Positions 8,312-15,479 of a DNA stretch of 33,839 bases are shown piece by piece. The notes beneath the pieces are model-generated. The model was not told the DNA's origin. It was given only the letters and a program-made list of their open reading frames with translations, and searched no databases. The translations under genes were made by a program, and so were the position numbers. The stretch is from Promethearchaeia archaeon (GTDB taxonomy: Archaea > Asgardarchaeota > Lokiarchaeia > Sigyniarchaeales > SOKP01). The stretch spans positions 1 to 33,839 of the forward strand of contig JAHQWY010000004.1 in assembly GCA_029856445.1 (NCBI GenBank), read 5' to 3'. Numbering within the stretch: position 1 is the first letter of the stretch; every line of letters begins with the position of its first letter.

Positions 8312-8760
8312 TCATTTTCTACCAAATTTGATAATTTCACTGGATATAGAATAATTTGGTAAAATTGAATTCGCATAACCCTTTTCTGCGGCGATCTTCG
8401 GCATAGCAAATAAAATACATGTTTCCTCGGATTCTGAAATTGTTTTTCCACCGACTTTTTGAATAGAACCTAACCCCTCAACACCATCAGAGCCCATACC
8501 AGTTAATAATACTCCTAATGCTCGATCCCTATACACTCTTGCTGCCGAAAAAAATAATATATCTATAGAGGGCTTCCTGTTGATCCAATAACAAAAATGG
8601 CGATAATATTTTGAATTAGGGGTACACCTATTCCTTTCTGGAATATTACATTAAACGTAGCTTCTACATCTATATGTGAAATTTTAACTAAACCGATTCC
8701 TAGCATTTCCATTGCTAGCGTATTTTCTCTAGAATTTTGATAATTTTCCATGATTATCAT
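8312..8760 (-). pseudogene. cheB: Decayed chemotaxis methylesterase cheB
   Basis: Two minus-strand fragments in different frames match CheB in order. The upstream piece (8760-8563) contains an ENTLAMEMLGIG stretch like the receiver-catalytic linker and ends in VIGSTGSP, the start of the methylesterase domain with its catalytic Ser. It then hits a TAG. The downstream piece (about 8572-8312) resumes one frame over with PSIDILFFSAARVYRDRA, LLTGMGSDGVEGL (catalytic Asp) and a normal CheB C-terminus. About 90 residues with the catalytic His are missing between them, and the receiver domain is absent. It ends 5 bp from the convergent EF-2 paralogue stop. No other chemotaxis gene is nearby. Confidence 0.8.
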
Positions 8761-8781
8761 TTACTTCATGCCTAAACTTGG

Positions 8782-8907
8782 TTATAAAGTTAAATCTTTG
8801 TATTTTTTATCCATTTCACATATTCGAAATAAACTTATTCCAACTAAGACACATGGTAAAGTTCCTAGATAATTAATAATTTTCACCATTTTTCTTCTAA
8901 TATTCAT
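8782..8907 (-). CDS. Possible 41-residue small protein
   Basis: A short ORF begins with ATG at 8907, preceded at a suitable distance by AAGGAGCTC, one of the better Shine-Dalgarno-like sites in this AT-rich window. The product starts MNIRRKMVKIINYLGTLPC, is basic at the front, and has one moderately hydrophobic stretch (about residues 13-28). I recognise no family. It sits just upstream of the cheB remnant on the same strand, so it may be a fresh ORF in decayed DNA or part of the old operon. Confidence 0.3.
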   Translation of the reverse strand: MNIRRKMVKIINYLGTLPCVLVGISLFRICEMDKKYKDLTL

Positions 8908-9286
8908 TCTTTCTGAGCTCCTTTCAAACTATAGTTTTTATATATTTTGTGGTAAGAATTCTTTTTTTTTGTGTCTTTACAGGTGGTGTTGTAGAAGAAT
9001 TATAATAGAATCTGTATTTAAATCTTTTTGTTGTAAGACTTTTTTGTACTTTTGATCGTTTTAATATTTTTAGCACATTATTTATATATAACCAAAGTGT
9101 TATTACCACTTAAATTAATTTGTTAAGACAAAGATTTATATTTTTGAAGAAAATTACATATTAAAGTTAATTTTGAACACAAATAAGTGTTTAATAAAAG
9201 GAAAATCTTTTCAAAATTCCTTAAATGTGATTTAACTTAATGAATGACTATAGGCCATAATAATAACATTACCAAACGGAATAAAT
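8908..9286. other. AT-rich gap without a recognisable gene
   Basis: A 61-codon open frame exists on the minus strand (9109-8924), but its lysine/threonine-rich low-complexity product has no recognisable features and I do not call it. Promoter elements for the gene at 9287 must lie here. I see no RNA gene or strong repeat. Confidence 0.5.
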
Positions 9287-9931
9287 ATGAGTTCTACTGA
9301 ATTTTATAAAGAAATTCTTATAAAATTTCCAATATGTAAAGAAAGTCGAACATTGAAATTACCCATTAAAATTATAAACCAAAGTAAGCAATTAACAACA
9401 GTATCAATCCCTTTAGGAATAAATTGTGAACATAGCTTTCAAGCTTTTGTTGATAAAAATTTTGTTGTTAGGGGATATCAAACAGTAGATTTCGATTTTT
9501 CGAAAATGGAACTCTATGAAACCAGTACTAATGTTCTTAAAAAAAAGGAAGAAAGTGATGTTGAAGGTAATAATTTCACTTCTATGAAAATATTTCAAAA
9601 TATGATTCAACTATTACGAGATTGTGTGGATGATAAAGAGATAATTGGAAGTGGCATTTTCAGTGAAGAAGGAAAAGTGTTATATTCTTCATTACCTCAG
9701 ACGACACTATTTAACACAATGAGGGAATTTGAAGTTAGAAGTGAAAGAAACCTGGTGAGTGTTACTCATATGTATTTAGAATTAGAAAATAGAGAAAAAT
9801 TTATTTCTAAATTCATAGAGATTGAGGGAGTAAAAATTAATATAGTTTTAATGTTTTCTTTTAGAGTAAAATTTGGAATGGGAAATTTACACCTTAGAGA
9901 TTTATTAAGAAAAGTAGAAAAACTAAATTAA
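9287..9931 (+). CDS. Two-domain Asgard-type protein with a roadblock/LC7-like C-terminus
   Basis: This 214-residue soluble protein has no signal peptide. Residues 10-70 form an N-terminal module with one Cys-x-x-Cys-free cysteine pair (FPICKE and GINCEHSFQAF) that ends RGYQTVDFDF. I associate such modules with uncharacterised Asgard proteins, from memory and unverified. A linker rich in Glu and Lys follows (about 80-95). Residues 100-214 look like a roadblock/LC7 fold: an opening helix, a GSGIFSEEGKVLYSS strand-turn-strand, then two further strands and a closing helix. Roadblock proteins scaffold small GTPases. No GTPase gene is adjacent, so any such role is inference. ATG start at 9287. Confidence 0.6.
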   Translation: MSSTEFYKEILIKFPICKESRTLKLPIKIINQSKQLTTVSIPLGINCEHSFQAFVDKNFVVRGYQTVDFDFSKMELYETSTNVLKKKEESDVEGNNFTSMKIFQNMIQLLRDCVDDKEIIGSGIFSEEGKVLYSSLPQTTLFNTMREFEVRSERNLVSVTHMYLELENREKFISKFIEIEGVKINIVLMFSFRVKFGMGNLHLRDLLRKVEKLN

Positions 9932-9991
9932 TCTTCTAAAATTTATTCCCTTTTTACACATCTTTTTTTCCCCCAAACGAATGTAAGAAAG

Positions 9992-10029
9992 CATTAATGT
10001 GAAAAATTCATTAAGATATGTGAAAAATT
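9992..10029. repeat. Imperfect two-copy direct repeat
   Basis: CATTAATGTGAAAAATT (9992-10008) is followed directly by a copy with a 4-nt insertion, ending ATGTGAAAAATT (10009-10029). It lies in a 298-bp AT-rich gap between two small genes. It could be an operator or chance slippage. Confidence 0.35.
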
Positions 10030-10229
10030 AGATAGTTATACTTTCAATAAAATATCTCAAAAATATCAATGGATTGACATTTTTCCCACAAATATAATTC
10101 CAAACTAGAAGATCAGACTTTTTCGCATACAAACTTGTTCTTTAGGAAATAAAACCGAAAACATTTAATAGTTAAAATATAATTATTATTCAAATATAAT
10201 TTTGAGTAAATTATAAATTGTGAATTATA

Positions 10230-10484
10230 ATGTCGACTATGGATGAAAAAATAAATAGAAAATTTCTTCTTATGAATGATATCTTAAAAAATATTTATGA
10301 TATTCTCGAATTATTTAAACCATTACTAGAGGTAATGTTAAAAATGGAAAAAGTTGAACAATATAAAAAAAGTGGTGTTTTTGAAAAAGCAGCTTCTCTA
10401 TTTGGAGAAATTTCTGTGCTATGCAAAGAAATAGAAAATGATTCACCTTCATTGAACCTATTCTTGGAAAATCTAGGAAATTAA
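10230..10484 (+). CDS. Small helical protein of unknown function
   Basis: This 84-residue protein is predicted by eye to be almost entirely helical, with a leucine/isoleucine-rich central part (about 15-42, MNDILKNIYDILELF). That part looks amphipathic rather than membrane-spanning. No Cys pair, catalytic motif or family signature is visible. The ATG at 10230 lies about 25-30 nt after an AT-rich segment. The nearest gene upstream is the roadblock-like protein on the same strand, about 300 bp away, and a convergent tRNA-Gly lies downstream. It could be a small interaction partner, but that is a guess from size and position only. Confidence 0.5.
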   Translation: MSTMDEKINRKFLLMNDILKNIYDILELFKPLLEVMLKMEKVEQYKKSGVFEKAASLFGEISVLCKEIENDSPSLNLFLENLGN

Positions 10485-10604
10485 ATCCCGAATCCAAAGC
10501 TATTAATCCTATTTTAAAAATGTTGATATTAATATTTGTTTCATTAAATACAGATGCCTTTTGATTAATTAGGATTTTTTTATTCAAAGCAGTAATACTT
10601 ACAA

Positions 10605-10675
10605 TGCGCCCGCCGGGAATTGAACCCGGGACGCTGGCTTGGGAAGCCAGCATATTACCACTATACTACGAGCGC
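10605..10675 (-). tRNA. tRNA-Gly (CCC)
   Basis: 71-nt cloverleaf on the minus strand. The acceptor is GCGCTCG with CGGGCGC (one G-U), discriminator A at 10605. The anticodon arm is CTGGC-TTCCCAA-GCCAG, giving anticodon CCC. The T-arm is CCGGG-TTCAATT-CCCGG. There is no intron and no encoded CCA. The GC-rich stems stand out from the surroundings. Confidence 0.96.
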
Positions 10676-10694
10676 TTTAATTAAAATGTAAGGA

Positions 10695-10704
10695 TATTTT
10701 ATAA
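10695..10704 (-). promoter_or_regulatory. TATA box of tRNA-Gly
   Basis: TTATAAAATA on the minus strand lies 20-29 nt upstream of the tRNA 5' end, as expected for an archaeal tRNA promoter. Confidence 0.5.
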
Positions 10705-10890
10705 TAATTTGGGTTATTAATTAAATCTTTTTGAAATGAGAAAATATCGAGATTCTATGATTTAAGGTTTTTTCCTGGTATCTGATTTCTGATTGATTTG
10801 AATGACTTTCCAACTATTAAGATAGAAGTTTTAAGTGTTACTTCTTTTTTTTTTACATTCTTGAAATGATTTTATATTTTAATAAAGTGA

Positions 10891-11550
10891 ATGGCTATAA
10901 GAATATCAACTAAAAATAGTGAAAGTGTTCAACATCCCATTCCATTAGGTGTTTATGGGTTATTATCAATTACATTTGGAATTATGGGGGATTTATTAGC
11001 ATATATCTTTTACCCCGGCTACAATTTCATGGAGAGAGCAGTAAGTTCATTATGCAAAGGACCAGGAGGTCTATTTTTTCAAATAGGATCAGTTATATCA
11101 GGAATTTTTGCTATTCCCTTTGTTATATATTTAAACAATTCCTTCAATCCAGATTATATAGAAGAGAATCTTAAAAAAAAGGCAATAACAGTGGCACTTA
11201 TTTCTTGTACGTGTTTAATAATATTGGGGATTTTTTGTGGGTCTAATCCTAAAATAGCATTAATACATGGTATTTCGGCGTTTACAAGTTGGATTTTCGG
11301 ATTATTTTATATTACTTTATTTAACATTTTTATGTTAAGAGACCCTAAATATTCTAAATCACTTTCCTTATTTGGATTTTGTGTTACTTTTCTCCTTGCA
11401 TTATTTTTGGTTTTATTTTTTTCAGCTTTCGTACCATTTCTACATTTTTTAGTAGTAATATTACCTTCTATTGAGTGGATTAATACTATTGCAATAATAG
11501 TTTGGTATTTTATAATTTCAATTTATACACTCATTAAAAAGGTTAATTAA
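10891..11550 (+). CDS. DUF998-like membrane protein (first paralogue)
   Basis: This 219-residue protein has about six hydrophobic spans (near 20-43, 63-83, 96-115, 124-148, 158-185 and 195-214). The opening G-D-x-x-A-Y-x-F-x-P-G-Y loop, SSL motif and FAIPFVIYL span resemble the DUF998 family, whose biochemical role is unknown. It shares these, plus MLRDPKYSK near residue 150, with the next gene, so the two arose by duplication. The stop is 48 nt before the next start. ATG start at 10891. No signal for a substrate is visible. Confidence 0.6.
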   Translation: MAIRISTKNSESVQHPIPLGVYGLLSITFGIMGDLLAYIFYPGYNFMERAVSSLCKGPGGLFFQIGSVISGIFAIPFVIYLNNSFNPDYIEENLKKKAITVALISCTCLIILGIFCGSNPKIALIHGISAFTSWIFGLFYITLFNIFMLRDPKYSKSLSLFGFCVTFLLALFLVLFFSAFVPFLHFLVVILPSIEWINTIAIIVWYFIISIYTLIKKVN

Positions 11551-11597
11551 AGTAAAATCATAAATTTTTTTAACATATAAATTGTTGAGTAATTATT

Positions 11598-12269
11598 ATG
11601 GAAAAAGCAAACAAATATTTAGATACACTTTACGATACTGTACCTGGTTATATCTTTGGGTTATTAACATTTCTTATTGGCTTTTCTGGTTTTATTTTAG
11701 CTCTTATTTTCTCTCCAGATTATATATTGTGGGAGAAATCCATAAGTGTATTAGGACACAAAAAAGGCGGAATTTTTTCCAGAATGGGATTAATAATTTC
11801 GAATATTATAGCAATACCTTTTGTAATTTATCTTGGAAGATCTCTAAAAGATGAAAATGTGAATGAAAAAGTTAGAAAGATCGGAATTGGCGCGGGAATC
11901 TTTGTTTCTGTAAGCGCTGTATTAACGGGTGCCGTGTCGGGAGGAATTCTTAGTGGTTGGCATGGTTTATTTGCACTTCTAAGCTGGATGGGTGGTAATG
12001 TAGTTTGTTCAATTTTTGGATATACGATGCTAAGAAACCCAAAATATTCAAAATTCGCCGCATATTTTAGCTTTATAGTAGCTGGTATTTTTGGTTCTTA
12101 TCTTATACCTTTTTTCATCACTAACTTTTGTAGTGCTTTTCCAGATATATGTAAAACATTTGGGGATAAAGTATATACAATAATGCCTATATATGAATGG
12201 ATTGTTATGTTTTCAATTCTTTTTTGGTATCTGTTTTATTCGATTTATATATTTTATAAAAAGATTTAA
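11598..12269 (+). CDS. DUF998-like membrane protein (second paralogue)
   Basis: This 223-residue paralogue of the preceding gene has the same six-span layout. It shares LIFSPDYILWEKSISVLG in the first loop, IAIPFVIYLGRSL after the second span and MLRNPKYSK before the fifth. It is rather glycine-rich in spans 3 and 4. ATG start at 11598, with the nicotinamidase starting 35 nt after its stop, so a shared transcript is plausible. The function is unknown. A dimer of the two paralogues is possible but not shown by the sequence. Confidence 0.6.
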   Translation: MEKANKYLDTLYDTVPGYIFGLLTFLIGFSGFILALIFSPDYILWEKSISVLGHKKGGIFSRMGLIISNIIAIPFVIYLGRSLKDENVNEKVRKIGIGAGIFVSVSAVLTGAVSGGILSGWHGLFALLSWMGGNVVCSIFGYTMLRNPKYSKFAAYFSFIVAGIFGSYLIPFFITNFCSAFPDICKTFGDKVYTIMPIYEWIVMFSILFWYLFYSIYIFYKKI

Positions 12270-12303
12270 TTATTATTAATATAAAAAAAAAGTGAGAGAT
12301 TCC

Positions 12304-12978
12304 ATGACAGATTTGAATTACGAAAAAGATATAAAAATTGATATACAGGATGCACTCATAGTTGTTGACATGCAAAATGATTTTATACCAGGTGGATCAT
12401 TAGCAGTAGAAGAGGGAGATCTTATAATAAAAGACATCAATAAAGTTGGTAGAAAATTCAAAAAAAGTAAAGCCTTAGTTGTTTTTACTCAAGATTGGCA
12501 CCCCCAAAATCATAAATCCTTTGCCAGTAATCATCCAGGTAAAAATCCTGGTGATGAGTTCACATCTGAAGATGGAGCAATTGGACCTGTGTTATGGCCA
12601 GATCATTGCGTGCAGAATACAAAAGGTGCTAAATTTCATAAGAATTTAAAAATAGATTTGGGAGATAGAATAATTCAAAAAGGAATGAATCCAGAAGTAG
12701 ATAGTTATTCAGGTTTTCAGGATAATGATAGGAAATCAGAAACAGGTCTTAGGGAATATTTAAACTCAGAAAATATTAAGCGAATTTTTATATGCGGATT
12801 AGCATTGGATTATTGCTGTTATTTTACTGCTATAGATGGATTTGATTTTGGTTATGATGTGTATTTCTTAGTTAACTTGACAAGAGGGGTTGATTTGCCA
12901 GAAGGGAACGTAAAAAACGCCTTGGAAACCATGAAAGAAAAAGGTATCAAATTCGTAACAACAGAGAGTTTCATATAA
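12304..12978 (+). CDS. pncA: Nicotinamidase / pyrazinamidase-like isochorismatase-family amidase
   Basis: This 224-residue enzyme is predicted to hydrolyse nicotinamide to nicotinate in NAD salvage. The cysteine-hydrolase triad is present: Asp in VVDMQNDF, Lys in IIQKGMN and Cys in ALDYCCYFTA. The metal ligands appear in TQDWHPQNHKSF, and LWPDHCVQNT is the conserved loop of PncA rather than of isochorismatases. ATG at 12304 is preferred over GTG at 12292, because the GTGAGAG just upstream can act as a Shine-Dalgarno-like site and the family begins close to this point. An 8-T run follows the gene. Confidence 0.92.
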   Translation: MTDLNYEKDIKIDIQDALIVVDMQNDFIPGGSLAVEEGDLIIKDINKVGRKFKKSKALVVFTQDWHPQNHKSFASNHPGKNPGDEFTSEDGAIGPVLWPDHCVQNTKGAKFHKNLKIDLGDRIIQKGMNPEVDSYSGFQDNDRKSETGLREYLNSENIKRIFICGLALDYCCYFTAIDGFDFGYDVYFLVNLTRGVDLPEGNVKNALETMKEKGIKFVTTESFI

Positions 12979-12988
12979 ATAATAAAGA

Positions 12989-12996
12989 TTTTTTTT
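12989..12996 (+). terminator. T8 tract after pncA
   Basis: Eight consecutive T residues begin 10 nt after the pncA stop, flanked by AAAGA and AATCTT, which can pair as a weak stem. It is a plausible FttA-dependent or intrinsic termination site before the phosphatase gene. Confidence 0.4.
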
Positions 12997-13018
12997 AATC
13001 TTACTTTTAATTCAATTA

Positions 13019-13495
13019 ATGTTAACAAAATTTCCTTATAAATCCGTATTAATTATATGCAGTACAAATACTGCGAGAAGTAGGATAGCAGAGGGTTATT
13101 TAAGAGATTTTTTCTCAAAAAAGAATATTGATATTGATGTTAATTCCGGAGGAATTTCTTCCCATGCTAGAGATGGAATGCTTATTTCAATGGATGCAAA
13201 ATTAGTTATGGAAGAAATTGGGATTAAATTATCAGATACATCTATGTCTATTGACTTGAAAAAAAGACCTGAGTTAATAAAGAAAGCAGATCTTATTCTA
13301 ACATTAACAGAGAAACATATAAAGGAAATTCATGAATTAGTTGACATTGATCATAAGGAAATTTACACGATAAAAGAGTTTGGTGGAAAATCGGGAGATA
13401 TTATAGATCCAAGCATGAAAGAAGAGATTTTTAAGCAGGTCAGAGACGAAATAATCGAGTGTTTAACAGAAGGATTAAAAAACTATTCATTTTAA
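13019..13495 (+). CDS. Low-molecular-weight protein-tyrosine-phosphatase-like protein
   Basis: This 158-residue protein of the LMW-PTP/arsenate-reductase fold has the nucleophile loop C-x5-R-S at residues 14-21 as CSTNTARS. The general-acid region DIIDPSM lies near residue 121. The usual loop is CxGNxCRS, so Gly and the second Cys are replaced by Thr and Ala. The catalytic Cys and Arg remain, which suggests an active phosphatase and argues against thioredoxin-type arsenate reductase chemistry. Its stop is only 3 nt from the uppP start, so the two genes are almost certainly co-transcribed. Acting on a lipid-linked or protein phosphate is a reasonable guess. ATG start at 13019. Confidence 0.82.
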   Translation: MLTKFPYKSVLIICSTNTARSRIAEGYLRDFFSKKNIDIDVNSGGISSHARDGMLISMDAKLVMEEIGIKLSDTSMSIDLKKRPELIKKADLILTLTEKHIKEIHELVDIDHKEIYTIKEFGGKSGDIIDPSMKEEIFKQVRDEIIECLTEGLKNYSF

Positions 13496-13498
13496 AAT

Positions 13499-14362
13499 AT
13501 GATTGAATATATCATCATCGCATTAATCCAAGGTTTATTCGAATGGCTTCCTATTTCCTCCTCAGGCCAAGTTATGATTGTATCCACGAATTTTTTTAGT
13601 ATATCTCCTAAAGATGCCTTTAGTCTTGCAATATGGTTACATTTGGGTACTACAATGGCGGTTTTGTTAAAATTTAGAGGAGATTACATAAGAATAATAA
13701 AAACAGTAATTCAAAAAAGACCGGATGAAACTGAGAGTGATATCGATAAAGAAAGTGTAATTAAAAAGAGGAATTGGATAATTTATGGAACGATAGGGAC
13801 TGGAATAACAGCTTTACCTCTTTATTTCATTTTTAAAATTATACTTTTGGATGCTTTTACCGCTACTCAAGGAGATTTAATTACTCTTTTTATCTCAGGA
13901 TTATTAATATTAACAGGTATAATAATAATTAAAACTAGAAAGATATTTGGTAATCAAAAAATATCGAATATCTCTAAAAAAAAGGTAAGAAAAGATAGTT
14001 TTTTATCAGGACTTGTCCAGGGATCTTCTATTTTGCCTGGTATATCTCGTTCTGGGGTAACTGTTTCAACAATATTATTAGAAAAATATGAACAAGAGAG
14101 TGCTTTAAGATTGAGTTTTTTAATGTCAGTTCCAGTTGTTATTGCTTCTATTATTGTAGATATTTTATTTGGTGAAGGTTCAATATTTGGATCTTTAGAT
14201 CTATCTACTATTATTATAACAACTTTAATCAGTTTTCTGATAGGATATATGACAATAGAGATATTATTACGAATAGCAAATAAAATTAATTTTGGTTATT
14301 TTTGTATATCATATGGTATAATTGCTTATCTTATTACAATTCCCTTTATAATATTTTCTTAA
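13499..14362 (+). CDS. uppP: UppP/BacA-type polyprenyl-diphosphate phosphatase
   Basis: This 287-residue polytopic membrane protein has about eight spans. It has both signatures of the family: GLFEWLPISSSGQ near residue 11 and LPGISRSGVTVST near residue 178, with LAIWLHLGTTMAVL between them. Members dephosphorylate C55-PP (bacteria) or archaeal polyprenyl-PP to recycle the glycan lipid carrier. The bacterial SSSGH histidine is Gln here, so catalysis may differ. It follows the LMW-PTP gene by 3 nt. Its stop overlaps by 4 bp the stop of the convergent ATP-grasp gene. Confidence 0.92.
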   Translation: MIEYIIIALIQGLFEWLPISSSGQVMIVSTNFFSISPKDAFSLAIWLHLGTTMAVLLKFRGDYIRIIKTVIQKRPDETESDIDKESVIKKRNWIIYGTIGTGITALPLYFIFKIILLDAFTATQGDLITLFISGLLILTGIIIIKTRKIFGNQKISNISKKKVRKDSFLSGLVQGSSILPGISRSGVTVSTILLEKYEQESALRLSFLMSVPVVIASIIVDILFGEGSIFGSLDLSTIIITTLISFLIGYMTIEILLRIANKINFGYFCISYGIIAYLITIPFIIFS

Positions 14363-15252
14363 AGAGCTAGAATATAGTCTTTTATAAATTTGGTTATTAT
14401 TTTTTCAATATTAGGTATCCCTTTAAAACTTGGAAAGTCATTTAAATCAATAAGATATAATTTATTCTGGTCAATCGGCTTAACTAAGTCGAAACCAAAA
14501 ATTTTAAGCTTTAATTCCCTTGAAAGAATTTTTGAGAGTTTTCTAATATCTTCAGTAATTTTAAATTCTTCACGTTTAATCAAGCCTACATCAATATTTT
14601 CTGGTTTTTCTCTTAAATATATATAGATAGGATTTTCTCTTTTTATCCCAAAAACCTTATCACCGATCACATATACTTTTCGCTCAAATCCATCACATTC
14701 TATAAATTTTTGGATATATACATCATAATTTAGGAATTGTTTATATCTTTCACAAAACTTGTTTATCTCCTCTATATTTTGAACTAAAAAATTAAATCGG
14801 TTATATTTATCATGTTGATAATGGCTCTTAATAACTATTGGTAATTTAGGTGAAGCCCATTTCTTAAATTTATTTTTATCTAATAAAGAATGATTCCAGG
14901 AATTAGGCATTAAAAAATTCTCTAAATCCCCTGAATGTATTTCTAATGCTTTTCTTAAAGCATGGTCTAGAGCAATTTTATTTTTACACATTAAAATAGT
15001 GTCAATGTCATGGAGAGTTGGAATATTATAAAGCTTAGCATAATGCAATAAATCTATAGAGCATTCGTTCCTTATCTTTACAATCATTAGATCTGCATTT
15101 TTAAAGAACATTGGCATGTCTGAAAGACAAAAAAAATCTTTTTGTGGATCATGAAAAATGAATTCAAAATTTTTGATTTGTTTTAAATTATTTATTATGT
15201 GTGAAATAACTTCATGATCCTGCCTTGCAGAAAACACTATTTTTTTTACCAT
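14359..15252 (-). CDS. ITPK-like ATP-grasp kinase (copy 1)
   Basis: This 297-residue soluble protein resembles inositol-trisphosphate 5/6-kinases. A Rossmann-like N-terminal part (1-100) ends in IPTLHDIDTILMCKNKIALDHAL, corresponding to the ITPK 'P-x-D-x-x-x-x-x-x-x-x-K' approach to the ATP-grasp fold. A central IVIKSHYQHD supplies the ATP-binding Lys. VYVIGDKVFGIKRE lies near residue 205. The metal site is FGFDLV (D near 259) and LIDLNDFPSFKGIP (D-x-N near 273). The substrate could be an inositol phosphate or another small acid. Head-to-tail ligase activity is the main alternative. It is divergent from ino1, with 227 bp between, and the ATG start at 15252 lies 21-32 nt after a TATA-like box. 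Confidence 0.75.
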   Translation of the reverse strand: MVKKIVFSARQDHEVISHIINNLKQIKNFEFIFHDPQKDFFCLSDMPMFFKNADLMIVKIRNECSIDLLHYAKLYNIPTLHDIDTILMCKNKIALDHALRKALEIHSGDLENFLMPNSWNHSLLDKNKFKKWASPKLPIVIKSHYQHDKYNRFNFLVQNIEEINKFCERYKQFLNYDVYIQKFIECDGFERKVYVIGDKVFGIKRENPIYIYLREKPENIDVGLIKREEFKITEDIRKLSKILSRELKLKIFGFDLVKPIDQNKLYLIDLNDFPSFKGIPNIEKIITKFIKDYILAL

Positions 15253-15272
15253 ATAATCATTAAAAAACTATC

Positions 15273-15284
15273 TATTTATTTAAA
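15273..15284 (-). promoter_or_regulatory. TATA box of the ITPK-like gene
   Basis: TTTAAATAAATA on the minus strand lies 21-32 nt before the ATG at 15252, so the transcript is probably leaderless. It faces the ino1 promoter across the shared intergenic region. Confidence 0.4.
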
Positions 15285-15447
15285 GCATTAATATTTAAAA
15301 AAAAAAGGATTAAACTCAAACTTTTGTTATATTAATTACCAATTTTTTTTGGTACCCCATGAAACTTTTTAATTCTTCGTTTTTACGCCTTAAGTGTAAG
15401 TTTTAACTCGAATTCAAACAATGTTTCAAAAATTTTTATCAAAATGA

Positions 15448-15455
15448 TTTAAATA
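15448..15455 (+). promoter_or_regulatory. TATA box of ino1
   Basis: TTTAAATA ends 25 nt before the ino1 ATG, matching a leaderless archaeal promoter. A second AT box (TTTTATATA, about 15461-15469) is too close to the start to drive the full gene. Confidence 0.45.
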
Positions 15456-15479
15456 TTTTAGTTTTATATAATCACTAAA

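Noticed and set aside
8924-9109. 61-codon minus-strand open frame
   Set aside because: Low-complexity Lys/Thr/Tyr-rich product in an AT-rich gap, with no ribosome-binding site or family resemblance.
10315-10653. 112-codon minus-strand open frame
   Set aside because: It runs through the tRNA-Gly gene and opposite the 84-residue gene. The composition is not protein-like and no motif is present.
11582-11854. 90-codon plus-strand open frame inside the second DUF998 gene
   Set aside because: Out-of-frame shadow. The overlapping frame has the clear membrane-protein pattern and paralogue match.
15337-15354. TACCAA/TTGGTA hairpin with a T6 loop as a terminator
   Set aside because: It lies between two divergent promoters with no gene ending nearby, and such short AT hairpins are expected by chance here.
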